Below, piece by piece: positions 1 through 8,061 of a stretch of 64,000 nucleotides of DNA. Source of the stretch: CAVTPD01 sp963736575. GTDB taxonomy: Bacteria; Bacteroidota; Bacteroidia; Cytophagales; JAAEPT01. The position numbers and the translations under genes are program-made. Each line of letters opens with the position of its first letter. Position 1 is the stretch's first letter. Below the pieces are notes generated by a model that was not told the DNA's origin, did not search any database, and worked only from the letters and a program-made list of their open reading frames with translations. The DNA is taken from assembly GCA_963736575.1 (NCBI GenBank), contig CAVTPD010000003.1, positions 806,001 through 870,000 on the forward strand, written 5' to 3'.

Positions 1-198
1 AACGGAGAGATTCCTCAGTTTGTAGTACCGGGCGGTTATTGGTTCGGTGGAAAAGTAACCGCAAAAGACAGTTTTGCCTTGGTAGGGTGTACGGTTTCCC
101 CTGGTTTTGATTTTGCGGATTTCACGTTGGCTGAACGTGAAAAGCTAATTCAAGAATTTCCGCAGCATAAAAGTATTATTGAAGTGTTAACGAGGTGA
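1..198 (+). CDS. Cupin-family protein (DUF985), 3' end only
   Basis: The window opens inside this gene; 65 codons remain before a TGA stop. The residues VVPGGYWFGGKV, ALVGCTVSPGFDFADF and the closing segment with FP-H and II-VLTR match the C-terminal half of the DUF985 (Cupin_5) beta-barrel family, small cytoplasmic proteins of unknown enzymatic role. The start and the first half lie outside the window. The last codon overlaps the GTG start of the next gene, so the two are probably co-transcribed. Family assignment is from remembered motifs and is fairly secure; function is unknown. Confidence 0.8.
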   Translation, partial: NGEIPQFVVPGGYWFGGKVTAKDSFALVGCTVSPGFDFADFTLAEREKLIQEFPQHKSIIEVLTR

Positions 199-542
199 AG
201 AAAGTTATAAAAATATTCGGCTTTAGTTTTATTTTAATAATCGTAATAGTTAGCGCTCATTACTACGGATTTTTTACACGCTACAATTATTTAACAGCAA
301 AATGGGATGCCTTTAACGGTAATTATCAAATTCTGGTTTTTGGCGAGCCTGATATAACAAGATTATTCACCGAAAAAGAAAAACAAGCCTTTAAAGTGCA
401 GTATGGATATCACTATAATAGAGTAGCGGGTTGTTCTGTTACCCAATCAGAATATAATGGAATAGAAAACTACAACAGGGTAATGGAGGAAGAAATTTCC
501 GCCATCGTTTGTGTCCTCACAAATGATCTTGGTTTGTTTTAG
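195..542 (+). CDS. Small single-pass membrane protein, uncharacterised
   Basis: A 115-residue protein begins with GTG overlapping the stop of the upstream cupin gene. Residues about 4-27 form one hydrophobic segment (a signal anchor, no lipobox Cys), followed by a soluble extracytoplasmic part with YQILVFGEPDI and YGYHYNRVAGC. I do not recognise a function; it resembles short uncharacterised Bacteroidota proteins I know only from memory. The last 12 or so residues are encoded by a hairpin repeat that also occurs, inverted, about 30 kb away. The native C-terminus may therefore have been replaced when the repeat inserted. Confidence 0.6.
   Translation: MKKVIKIFGFSFILIIVIVSAHYYGFFTRYNYLTAKWDAFNGNYQILVFGEPDITRLFTEKEKQAFKVQYGYHYNRVAGCSVTQSEYNGIENYNRVMEEEISAIVCVLTNDLGLF
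504..531. repeat. Dispersed hairpin repeat, copy 1 (TCCT/AGGA loop)
   Basis: These 28 bases occur again exactly, in reverse complement, at 30579-30606. The centre is a hairpin with stem TTTGTG (508-513), loop TCCT and stem CACAAA (518-523). A third hairpin with the same loop but a different stem lies at 31369-31392. Here the repeat overlaps the last codons of a coding gene. Confidence 0.75.
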
Positions 543-570
543 TGTTGGTACAGAAACGAGTGGTTAAGTT

Positions 571-783
571 CTAAACCTTTCCCAGAACCCAAAGCAGCAT
601 TAAAGTCAAAAGCAGCACTACAATATAAAATTCCTTTTTTCTAAAGCTGAAAAGCAACTTACGCAAACCATGGAACGTATGCAGTTTCATTTGCTTTTGA
701 AGGAAGTCTGAACTGTATTTATACTTGTTAATCACTTCTTGCGAAGGATCTTTTTTATTGATATGTACTTTTAGTCTTGCCAT
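571..783 (-). CDS. Small membrane protein downstream of a sigma factor
   Basis: This 70-residue protein starts at an ATG that overlaps the end of the upstream sigma-factor gene by 13 bases, so translation is probably coupled. The N-terminal part is basic and soluble; residues about 52-68 form a single C-terminal transmembrane helix with only a few residues beyond it. That layout fits a tail-anchored inner-membrane protein facing the cytoplasm. Its position suggests it may control or tether the sigma factor, but it has no recognisable anti-sigma domain. The role is inference. Confidence 0.6.
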   Translation of the reverse strand: MARLKVHINKKDPSQEVINKYKYSSDFLQKQMKLHTFHGLRKLLFSFRKKEFYIVVLLLTLMLLWVLGKV

Positions 784-1436
784 CCGAATTCTGATAAGTT
801 AAGGTTTTTCGCTTCCTTTTTCAACTTCTCTATTACCCTGTAGGTCTTTACCTTAGCTGTATTGGGTTTTAGGCCACTTAAATAACCTACTTCATCATAA
901 GAACGTTTTTCAAAGAATCTTAATTCCAGCAAAAGCAGCTCTTCTTCCGAAAGTTTTTCTAGAAAATGGGTAATCAGCTTAGCGGAATCCAGGTGCACAT
1001 CTATATCTGTAGCTACATCATGAAAAAGCATTTCTATATGTTCTTCCTGAATGGCCACATGCCGCCATGCTTTTTTCTCTTTTCGGAAGTACATATTCAT
1101 TTCGTTTACCGCAATTCTGTACAACCAAGCCGAAAACGGAACACCCTTAAACTGGTATTTATGAATGTTCTTTAGGCAATTGTAAAATACGTTAGAAGTA
1201 ATTTCCGAAGTAACATTCAATTCGTCTACCCTTCGGTTTACAAAAACAAAAATACGGTCGTAGTATTTCTCATAGATGTAATGGAAATATTTGCTGTTCC
1301 GTTGTGACAAACGCACCATCCGAACATCGGAATCAATTTCTTCTTCCGATTGGTGAAAACCGGAAACCGACAACAACCATTTACCAATCCACGTGGGGAA
1401 GTTTAGCACCATAGTTTCAATAGCAATCAAAAGCAT
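771..1436 (-). CDS. ECF-type RNA polymerase sigma factor
   Basis: The 221-residue product has the two-domain plan of extracytoplasmic-function sigma factors. Region 2 (about residues 45-120) includes YDRIFVFVNRRV and FSAWLYRIAVNEMNMYFR, the usual -10 recognition helix context. Region 4 (about 150-210) contains LSEEELLLLELRFFEKRSYDEVGYLSGLKPNTAKVK, a helix-turn-helix. The first 30 residues look less conserved; a start at the internal Met9 is possible. It is followed by a small membrane protein with overlapping start. It lies just downstream of gldM on the same strand but 98 bases apart. Target promoters are unknown. Confidence 0.85.
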   Translation of the reverse strand: MLLIAIETMVLNFPTWIGKWLLSVSGFHQSEEEIDSDVRMVRLSQRNSKYFHYIYEKYYDRIFVFVNRRVDELNVTSEITSNVFYNCLKNIHKYQFKGVPFSAWLYRIAVNEMNMYFRKEKKAWRHVAIQEEHIEMLFHDVATDIDVHLDSAKLITHFLEKLSEEELLLLELRFFEKRSYDEVGYLSGLKPNTAKVKTYRVIEKLKKEAKNLNLSEFGWQD

Positions 1437-1534
1437 GAATTTATAATTTTTGGTTTAAAATTGATCCGGAAAAGGAAGTTATCGGCAGGTTTTTTCAGTT
1501 AACACAACCTACCGAACACCACTTTACAAAATCT

Positions 1535-3133
1535 TTAATTGATTGAAATCTTTATATACCGGCTGGTTTCTTTTAACGGTACATCTTCCTTCTCCCCTCT
1601 AAAATTCATTCGTTTTAATTCGTCAATTTTAATAATGAGCTGTTGGCCCGGTTTGGCTTCATTTATAAAAGCTCTGGATAAACTAATTGTTCCGGTACCC
1701 GATTCTGTGGCTTTTGCCATTCTTCCACCTGCTAAAGTGGCCGTCCATTTGGTTATACCATAACGTGCTTCTCTAGGTAAAAAGTCTTTAAAGCCCTTAT
1801 CCGGTATTACGTGAAACTGTAATCTTGGTATCTGATTGGGTGTAATTCCGGTAAGCGGATTTACTTCTCTGCCGTTTAACCTTACTTCAATAGTTGGTAA
1901 TGGAATTAACATTACTCTATAATCTTGCTTGCCAATATAGATTCCGTTAGAATGTACTTTTAGTTCTACTCTTGGGGCATCGGGTAAAATGGTAATCTTG
2001 TTTTTCTGTGCTCCGCGAATTATTCTACCGCCTGTTACATTAAAGGTTGGGTTGTATTCGGCACCTAATTCTGGCACATTTACCACCAATTCGTTTCCGC
2101 AGTTTTTGTACAAACCAGGTACCGAACCCGCTTGTATTAAAAGCGTTGGTTTGGCTACAAAATACTCTTGCGTGATTTCGTACGTAGTATCTTTTCCGTT
2201 AGGTTTAATTACATTTATTTTACCTGTCCATGTTTTTTTAGCAATACCATCTGTACCAAAGTCAGAAGCGTTGGCTTTAAAACTAATGTTGCCAATTCCG
2301 GCTTCGTTCACCTTAAGGCTGTCGCTGCCCATCCACATTTTAGGTTTTTCGGTAGCTAATTGCGCGGTTAGGAACAATTCGGCATTGTAGGTTTGCCCTG
2401 CCACCACATAGTTAGAATTGGTTTTAACAATGGGGTAAAGCGATTTCACCTTAAAGATTTTCAGGTTCAGTTCGCTGGCAATTCCTTCCAAGGTTTTGCT
2501 TTCCATGTTCAACACATCTCTTTCTAATTCTGAAAGTGTTGCCAAACTGGCTACCATGGGTGACTGTGCAAAATTTAGTTCGGCAAAGTCTTTCATTTTC
2601 TGGTCTTCTTTATGCTGAAAAAAAGGATGGTCTTTAGCGTCTAAAGCCAAAGGCATAAATTTATGCGTGCTATTGGCATTCATCCAATTTACATAATCGT
2701 CTAGCTGCTTTTTAAGCTGGTAGGCTTCACCATTTTTGTTAGCGCCAATCATTACCATTTCAACTACTGTTTCTTCTTTAGCGCCCTTTAAATTGCCGTC
2801 TTCATCAAAACCACCTGTTTTATCTATCAACTGTTGTTTTAGATTTTCTATGTAATTCACCAATTGCTGTGTTTTAGTGCGTATGGTTTCTGCATTCTTC
2901 AACAACGTTTCCTGACTTTCGGGGTCTTGGCGTTTACTGATTTCGGTTTTAATAGAATTTAGTTTTTGTTTATTCGATTGCTGAATGTCTGTATTACTCG
3001 CTTCCAGATTGCGGTTCAGTTGTTCGAATTTTAAAATCACTGCCGAACTTACTTGCAAAGCAAGCATAGCCAGCAATACCAAATACATAAGACTAATCAT
3101 CTTCTGTCTAGGGGTTTCTTTTGCTCCTGCCAT
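1535..3133 (-). CDS. gldM: Gliding motility / T9SS motor protein GldM
   Basis: The N-terminus MAGAKETPRQKMISLMYLV followed by one transmembrane helix (about residues 12-33) is the signature of GldM, which with GldL forms the proton-driven motor of type IX secretion and gliding. The rest is a long periplasmic part of stacked beta domains ending at residue 532, typical of the family's roughly 510-530 residues. The usual order is gldK-gldL-gldM-gldN, but here gldL is not upstream and gldN is not downstream; a PorP/SprF gene precedes it and a sigma factor follows. It is thus either the sole gldM separated from its partners or a second copy. Confidence 0.88.
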   Translation of the reverse strand: MAGAKETPRQKMISLMYLVLLAMLALQVSSAVILKFEQLNRNLEASNTDIQQSNKQKLNSIKTEISKRQDPESQETLLKNAETIRTKTQQLVNYIENLKQQLIDKTGGFDEDGNLKGAKEETVVEMVMIGANKNGEAYQLKKQLDDYVNWMNANSTHKFMPLALDAKDHPFFQHKEDQKMKDFAELNFAQSPMVASLATLSELERDVLNMESKTLEGIASELNLKIFKVKSLYPIVKTNSNYVVAGQTYNAELFLTAQLATEKPKMWMGSDSLKVNEAGIGNISFKANASDFGTDGIAKKTWTGKINVIKPNGKDTTYEITQEYFVAKPTLLIQAGSVPGLYKNCGNELVVNVPELGAEYNPTFNVTGGRIIRGAQKNKITILPDAPRVELKVHSNGIYIGKQDYRVMLIPLPTIEVRLNGREVNPLTGITPNQIPRLQFHVIPDKGFKDFLPREARYGITKWTATLAGGRMAKATESGTGTISLSRAFINEAKPGQQLIIKIDELKRMNFRGEKEDVPLKETSRYIKISIN

Positions 3134-3309
3134 TGTTGTAAAAGTTTTAGTTGAACAAGGTTTTAGAGCCCGGGCTTTTAGTGATGCATCTACTTACATA
3201 ATGCAGGGGGGATAAAATGGTACAGCTGAAATGAAAAAAATTTCAGAATAAAAAAAGAAAGCACCTTATCTGCTGATTTTATTCGTTTATGATTTTCTCC
3301 TTTAAACGA

Positions 3310-4176
3310 CTAAAATCGATAACTCAAGCCAATTTCGCTGTGGTTGTATTCTTTGGGGATATTAGATAATAAATTACTGCGGTATAAATAATTGATAGAG
3401 ATAGGAAATGCTTCAAACAATTCTTTCACTTCTACATAAAACGAAGTCCCTTGGTTGTAAGACCAAATTACACCAGTTCCTACTTTTTCAGAATAAAGAA
3501 AGCCTGTTTTTAGAAGTGCATCATTGTTTTGTTCTTTTTTCAGTCTGAAAAATAAATCGGTTTCTAAACTGAAAAATGGACTGACTTCTGTGCTTTTAAG
3601 GATTGTAAACGCATAATAACGTTGCAATTTTGTAGTTCCGTTTTGTTCTACGCCGTTGGTATTGTTCAATAACTGAAGAGAAGAAGCATAGAATTTCCAA
3701 CTTCGGCACAAAAGACCTAAACTCAATTGAGCGTCTGGCATAATTTGTTGGTAGTTGCTGTTGGTATTGGCATTCTGAAAATTATTCTGCACCACGCCTA
3801 AAGAAAATCCGGCACTTAGTTTTACCGAACGAGAAAGCGGCAATTGATACGCATAATTTAAATACGCTCTGGGACGGCTAATGTAGGGGCCTTCTTTTTC
3901 GGATATGCCTATAAAACGGATTATATGTTGTGATTGATTGTTGTTTTCTAGAATTAAAGCAGCGGAAACAAACGTAAGCCCAATTTTGTTAAGTGGGCCT
4001 GTTCTGGATTTATTGACTGCTTTTAACAGCACAGAACCCGTATCTGGCATCCAAGAAACATGACTCATTTCCATACTTTCCGAAAAATTATTCAAGAAAT
4101 CTGGAAAAAAGACGTTGGTTTGTGCACCTGCTGCAAGGCTAAACAACAGAACAATATGTAACAGTGAAATCCGCAA
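3310..4176 (-). CDS. PorP/SprF family outer-membrane protein
   Basis: The 288-residue protein has a signal peptide (MRISLLHIVLLFSLAAGAQT) and then alternating aromatic strands ending in SEIGLSYRF, typical of a small outer-membrane beta barrel. Motifs such as FFPDFLNNF near the start and the closing strand match the PorP/SprF family. These proteins help anchor or display T9SS type-B cargo such as the gliding adhesin SprB. It lies upstream of gldM on the same strand, with a 176-base gap, and is divergent from the sigma/anti-sigma/LRR operon. That LRR protein carries a type-B sorting domain and could be its client (inference). Confidence 0.8.
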   Translation of the reverse strand: MRISLLHIVLLFSLAAGAQTNVFFPDFLNNFSESMEMSHVSWMPDTGSVLLKAVNKSRTGPLNKIGLTFVSAALILENNNQSQHIIRFIGISEKEGPYISRPRAYLNYAYQLPLSRSVKLSAGFSLGVVQNNFQNANTNSNYQQIMPDAQLSLGLLCRSWKFYASSLQLLNNTNGVEQNGTTKLQRYYAFTILKSTEVSPFFSLETDLFFRLKKEQNNDALLKTGFLYSEKVGTGVIWSYNQGTSFYVEVKELFEAFPISINYLYRSNLLSNIPKEYNHSEIGLSYRF

Positions 4177-4251
4177 ATTATAGTAGATGAAACAGAAAGT
4201 TATTAATTTTTTTCGCTGAAACCATTACCTTCAAAAGTTAAGTCACCTCTA

Positions 4252-4848
4252 ATGAACAAAATGCACAACAAAAACATAGACTATGTTCACCTGATTAAAA
4301 CAGGACAAGACGATAAAGCTATTGATTTGTTGTACAAAAACGTTCTTCCAGAAGTTAAAACCTATGTAAAAAAAAATAGCGGTTCGTTAGATGATGCTAT
4401 GGATGTCTTTCAGGAAGGCATAATTCTTTTATACCGAAAAGTTTTAAAATCTGAAGCAGCCGATAAAACGGAAAACATACAAGGTTATCTGTATCAAATT
4501 TGTATAAATGAATGGATACGAAGAGCTAAAAAAAACCAACGTTTCGATTTAATTGAAGACGATAAAAAATTTGATCAGGCTATATATACCGAATTAGATA
4601 CCGCTTCGGTTTGGTTAAATAAAGAAGATGTAATTGACGCTGCTTTTAGGGGCTTAAGTCAGAAATGTATTGAATTATTAACCTTATCTATCTTTTCAGA
4701 GATGTCGCAAGAAGATATTATGCATCGGATGGATCTAGGGTCAATAGGGGCAGTAAAAATGCAGTATAAGCGCTGTAAAAGTAAGTTAATTGAAAACATA
4801 GACGATAATCCCAAGATTATTAAAATGTTGAAAGAAATTGGAAGATAA
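4252..4848 (+). CDS. ECF-type sigma factor heading an anti-sigma operon
   Basis: A 198-residue sigma-70-like protein. Region 2 spans about residues 20-95 with DDAMDVFQEGIILLYRK and IQGYLYQICINEWIRRAKK; region 4 spans about 130-185 with LSQKCIELLTLSIFSEMSQEDIMHRMDLGSIGAVK, the promoter -35 helix-turn-helix. The stop overlaps the TTG start of the next gene by 11 bases, and that gene has an anti-sigma layout. The operon therefore resembles sigma/anti-sigma pairs in which an envelope signal frees the sigma factor. Likely autoregulated, but no promoter was identified. Confidence 0.88.
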   Translation: MNKMHNKNIDYVHLIKTGQDDKAIDLLYKNVLPEVKTYVKKNSGSLDDAMDVFQEGIILLYRKVLKSEAADKTENIQGYLYQICINEWIRRAKKNQRFDLIEDDKKFDQAIYTELDTASVWLNKEDVIDAAFRGLSQKCIELLTLSIFSEMSQEDIMHRMDLGSIGAVKMQYKRCKSKLIENIDDNPKIIKMLKEIGR

Positions 4849-5974
4849 AGCAAACATATTTGATAAAATAGAACGCTACCTGCAACAGGAAATGAAACCT
4901 GAGGAGCGTGCTAATTTTGAGCAAGCCTTAAAAAAAGATGTGTTGCTACAAAAGCAATATGAACAACATGTAGCGGCTAACGAACTGCTTTTGGAAAGAC
5001 GTTTGTTAAAAGTACGGGCTAAAACCAATGTATATTCTACAAAAAAAGCAAGCAGCGGAAAGGCCATTATTTATGGTACTGCCCTAGTAGGTTTTTTGGC
5101 ATTACTTACTACAATTATCTTTTTTACCACCAGCACTTCAATAGAAGATACAGGCATACTCTCAACAGATTCTATCATTATAAATACCACTAAAAAATCA
5201 GATCCCGCTTTTAAAGCGGTAATTCTAGATAAGGATAGTTCGGCTTATGATACCTTAATTCAAACGGTTCAGAATAGAGACAAAAATCCCAAATCACAAG
5301 TAGATTTGATTTATGAAAGTATTCAACAAAAAGACAAATTAGAAAAAGAAAAAAAAGACGCTGAAACAAAAGCCAAAAAGGATTCTATTGTTCAGGATAA
5401 AAAAATAAAAAAACAGAATGATCCTAAAACCGTTAATTCTGAAACGGTAAATAAATCACCGGAACCAGAAGTGATTTCTTGTGACGATTATATAATTCAT
5501 TTTAACGTTGAAACTAAAAATTCTTGTTTTGACAAAGAGTTGGGTTCCGTTAGCATTAAAGTTGAAACCCAAGATATGGCGCCTTATACGTACCATGTAT
5601 TTAATGAATACGAAGAAAAAGTAAGTACTCATGATTTAGGTAAAGGCTCTTATTCCGTTTACATAACAGATAAAAACGGGTGCAAAAGCAACTCTTTAGG
5701 TTTCTTTATTGAAGAAGATTTGTGTTTGGGTGATTATTTGATAAATACTACTTACAACGAAACGTTCTTGCTTAAAGAAATGAAAGATAAATACCATTTT
5801 AAGGTTTACGATAAGGCTGGCAGATTGTATTATGAGCAACAAGTGAAAGAATACGAAATGTTAGAATGGGATGGAAAAAATAATAAGCAGCAAATTATTG
5901 CTGGTTATTACCTAGTTAAGGTAGAATTTACAGATGGTGATGTTAAAAAAGGATCAATAACAATTCAGAATTGA
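4838..5974 (+). CDS. Membrane anti-sigma factor with SprB-like and CHU_C-like outer domains
   Basis: The 378-residue product starts at TTG overlapping the sigma gene. Residues 1-75 are a charged cytoplasmic segment (FDKIERYLQQEMKPEERANFEQ) like anti-sigma domains; about 76-98 is a single transmembrane helix. Residues 150-210 are Lys/Glu-rich coiled coil. About 225-285 resembles a SprB repeat (GSVSIKV, PYTYHVF, GSYSVYITDKNGC). The end resembles the CHU_C sorting fold (FKVYDKAGRLYYEQQ, WDGKNN, GYYLVKVEF). This is a sigma inhibitor with a sensor built from T9SS-type surface domains. The function is inferred from architecture and operon position. Confidence 0.75.
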   Translation: MEDKANIFDKIERYLQQEMKPEERANFEQALKKDVLLQKQYEQHVAANELLLERRLLKVRAKTNVYSTKKASSGKAIIYGTALVGFLALLTTIIFFTTSTSIEDTGILSTDSIIINTTKKSDPAFKAVILDKDSSAYDTLIQTVQNRDKNPKSQVDLIYESIQQKDKLEKEKKDAETKAKKDSIVQDKKIKKQNDPKTVNSETVNKSPEPEVISCDDYIIHFNVETKNSCFDKELGSVSIKVETQDMAPYTYHVFNEYEEKVSTHDLGKGSYSVYITDKNGCKSNSLGFFIEEDLCLGDYLINTTYNETFLLKEMKDKYHFKVYDKAGRLYYEQQVKEYEMLEWDGKNNKQQIIAGYYLVKVEFTDGDVKKGSITIQN

Positions 5975-7566
5975 AAGGCTATCAATACATATTATTAATT
6001 CTCTTTTTCATTCTTGGGGCAGAAGCTTTTAGCCAGACCGCTACAATTCCCGATGAGAAATTTTTGGCTTTTCTAAAACAGAATTATCCAAGTACCATTA
6101 ATGTTAGTGATGAATTAATTATTGCTGAAGCTGAAATGGTTTATGGCTCCTTTAACTGTACCAATCAAAACATAAATAATTTGGAAGGTATTCAATATTT
6201 CACTTCCATAAATCGGTTATATGCAGGGGAAAATCAATTAACTAAGCTTCCCAACATTTCTTCTTTAAAAGGATTAATCACCTTAAATGTTGTAGATAAC
6301 CTGTTAACTGAACTTCCTGATTTAAGACAACTAAATGATCTTAAAGAAATTACCGCTTACAATAATAAACTTACTGTTTTCCCTATTATTTCTGGGTTGT
6401 ACCACTTAGATGAATTAACACTTTATAACAATTCAATTGAATTTATTCCGTCTTATTCCTCTTTAAAAGCTTTAAAAAAATTAGATGTTGGGGGTAATCC
6501 TATTTCAGATTTAAGTTTTTTAAATCAGTTAAATTGGGTGCGCGACTTAAGGCTTTGGGGCTTACGTATTACAGACACGCCAGATCTTTCAAATTTAATT
6601 TATCTTGAAAACTTAAATCTTGGTACCAATTATTTAAGCGAAGCGCCTGATCTTTCGGCATTAAAAAATTTAGAAATTGTTTATCTAAACAACAATTTAT
6701 TTAAAGAATTGCCGAAGGGATTATTGAATTTACGGGGATTAAAGGAGGTACACTTAGAAAACAACAGTTTATCTTTTGAAGACTTAATACCTATTACATT
6801 TATTAAGTATTACGGAATTATTTATAGTTTTTTTCCGCAAATACAAGTCCCAATTTATGAACCAAAAGACGTATTTCTTAATACGAATGTGAAGCTATCT
6901 GTAGACTTAAACGACAATACAGAAAATTTAAAATACCTATGGTACAAAGGCAACACATTTATTAAAAAGACTAATTCTCCTGTTTTAGTTATTAAAGATT
7001 TTCGGGCAGAGGATAACGGTAAATATTACTGTGAAATTAGCACACCTTCAGTAACTGGTTTTTATTTAAAATCTAATACTGCTACATTAAACGGAAACAC
7101 TTGCGTTGATCAAAACTCAATTTCAGTAAAAAAATCTCAAAGCTGTGAAGACGGAAACACCATAGAAATTATGGTTTTAGATCATTCTATTTTTAACTAC
7201 CAATTAGTTTCTAAGTATGATACTTTAAATAATACTTCTGGCTACTTTTCTGGTTTACGTATTAATGAATATAAAGTATTGGTTTACACCCAAAATTGTT
7301 CTGCCCGTTATAATGAATTAGTTGTATTAAACGACTTAGATTGTAGTGAGGTGTTAATAACACCAGACGGTGACGGCATAAACGATAGCTATTATTTTGA
7401 AGACAATGCCCACATAGAAGTCTTTGATAAATCGGGGAAAAAAGTAGCCTCTTTTTCTGCTCCCACAGATTGGTCTGGCCATGGTGACAACGGAAAATTA
7501 CCTAGTGGGTATTATTTAATCTCTATCAACGGCGGTAAAAGTATTAGGATGAGTATTGTTTATTAA
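5971..7566 (+). CDS. Secreted leucine-rich-repeat protein with Ig-like and CHU_C domains
   Basis: The TTG start overlaps the stop of the anti-sigma gene, so it is the third member of this operon. A signal peptide (ILLILFFILGAEAFS) is followed by about ten leucine-rich repeats of 21-23 residues (LENLNLGTNYLSEAPDLSAL and similar, residues about 55-275). An Ig-like domain follows at about 290-370 (YLWYKGN, DNGKYYCEI). The C-terminus is CHU_C type (ITPDGDGINDSYYF, IEVFDKSGKKV, PSGYYLISI), which marks T9SS type-B secretion and surface attachment. The ligand is unknown; it may be the surface partner sensed by the anti-sigma protein. Confidence 0.85.
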   Translation: MKGYQYILLILFFILGAEAFSQTATIPDEKFLAFLKQNYPSTINVSDELIIAEAEMVYGSFNCTNQNINNLEGIQYFTSINRLYAGENQLTKLPNISSLKGLITLNVVDNLLTELPDLRQLNDLKEITAYNNKLTVFPIISGLYHLDELTLYNNSIEFIPSYSSLKALKKLDVGGNPISDLSFLNQLNWVRDLRLWGLRITDTPDLSNLIYLENLNLGTNYLSEAPDLSALKNLEIVYLNNNLFKELPKGLLNLRGLKEVHLENNSLSFEDLIPITFIKYYGIIYSFFPQIQVPIYEPKDVFLNTNVKLSVDLNDNTENLKYLWYKGNTFIKKTNSPVLVIKDFRAEDNGKYYCEISTPSVTGFYLKSNTATLNGNTCVDQNSISVKKSQSCEDGNTIEIMVLDHSIFNYQLVSKYDTLNNTSGYFSGLRINEYKVLVYTQNCSARYNELVVLNDLDCSEVLITPDGDGINDSYYFEDNAHIEVFDKSGKKVASFSAPTDWSGHGDNGKLPSGYYLISINGGKSIRMSIVY

Positions 7567-7574
7567 AACTCATT

Positions 7575-8060
7575 TCACCTTTTCAAATACCTTTTATGGC
7601 TAGCCATTAACTTTTGCAATTTGGGTACTATGTTGGTTTTACAAAACGGTGCCTCTGGTCTTTTTTTATAGTACTCTAAAAAATTCTCTTTATTCCTTCT
7701 GAAGGCGTTAAAGAGCAAAACTTCTGTTATTATGGTTTTCTTCTGTTGTATTTGTATTTCTGAAATAGAAGCTTTTACAGCCTCTGCTTGCGTTTCACTG
7801 TAAACATAAATGGCAGATCTGTATTTGTCCCTCATACTGTGCATTGCCGTAGAAGCATGAGTTAACAAATGAATTTCAATTAAAGTTTTTTGATCTATTC
7901 TTTCCGGATTAAATTTAACTATAACGGCTTCTGAAAAAGTATCATTTTGATCGAAAGAGCTAATCCAACCTTGGTCAACTTTTACAACACCAACTAAAGC
8001 CTGAAAAACAGCTTCTGTACACCAATGGCAACCTCCGCCAAAACCAATACTAGTATCCAT
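7575..8060 (-). CDS. msrA: MsrA-like peptide methionine sulfoxide reductase
   Basis: This 161-residue cytoplasmic protein reduces the S-sulfoxide of methionine in damaged proteins. The N-terminal FGGGCHWCTEAVFQAL aligns with the MsrA active-site motif GCFWG, the first Cys being the nucleophile; here His replaces the usual Phe and Cys-Thr follows Trp. A second landmark is THASTAMHSMRDKYRSAIYVY, equivalent to HDPTQ-QGPDVGTQYRSAI but altered (MHSM instead of QGPD). It belongs to a divergent MsrA branch. It is one base downstream of the TspO-like gene and convergent with the LRR operon. A second MsrA domain lies in the MsrB-MsrA fusion near 15.5 kb. Confidence 0.78.
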   Translation of the reverse strand: MDTSIGFGGGCHWCTEAVFQALVGVVKVDQGWISSFDQNDTFSEAVIVKFNPERIDQKTLIEIHLLTHASTAMHSMRDKYRSAIYVYSETQAEAVKASISEIQIQQKKTIITEVLLFNAFRRNKENFLEYYKKRPEAPFCKTNIVPKLQKLMASHKRYLKR

Positions 8061-8061
8061 T

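Noticed and set aside
1989..2390. Plus-strand frames opposite gldM
   Set aside because: Shadow frames of the real gene; no start context or composition of their own.
3226..3246. CTGAAAT/ATTTCAG hairpin between the SprF-like gene and gldM
   Set aside because: Only 7 bp and no T-run; not convincing as a terminator.
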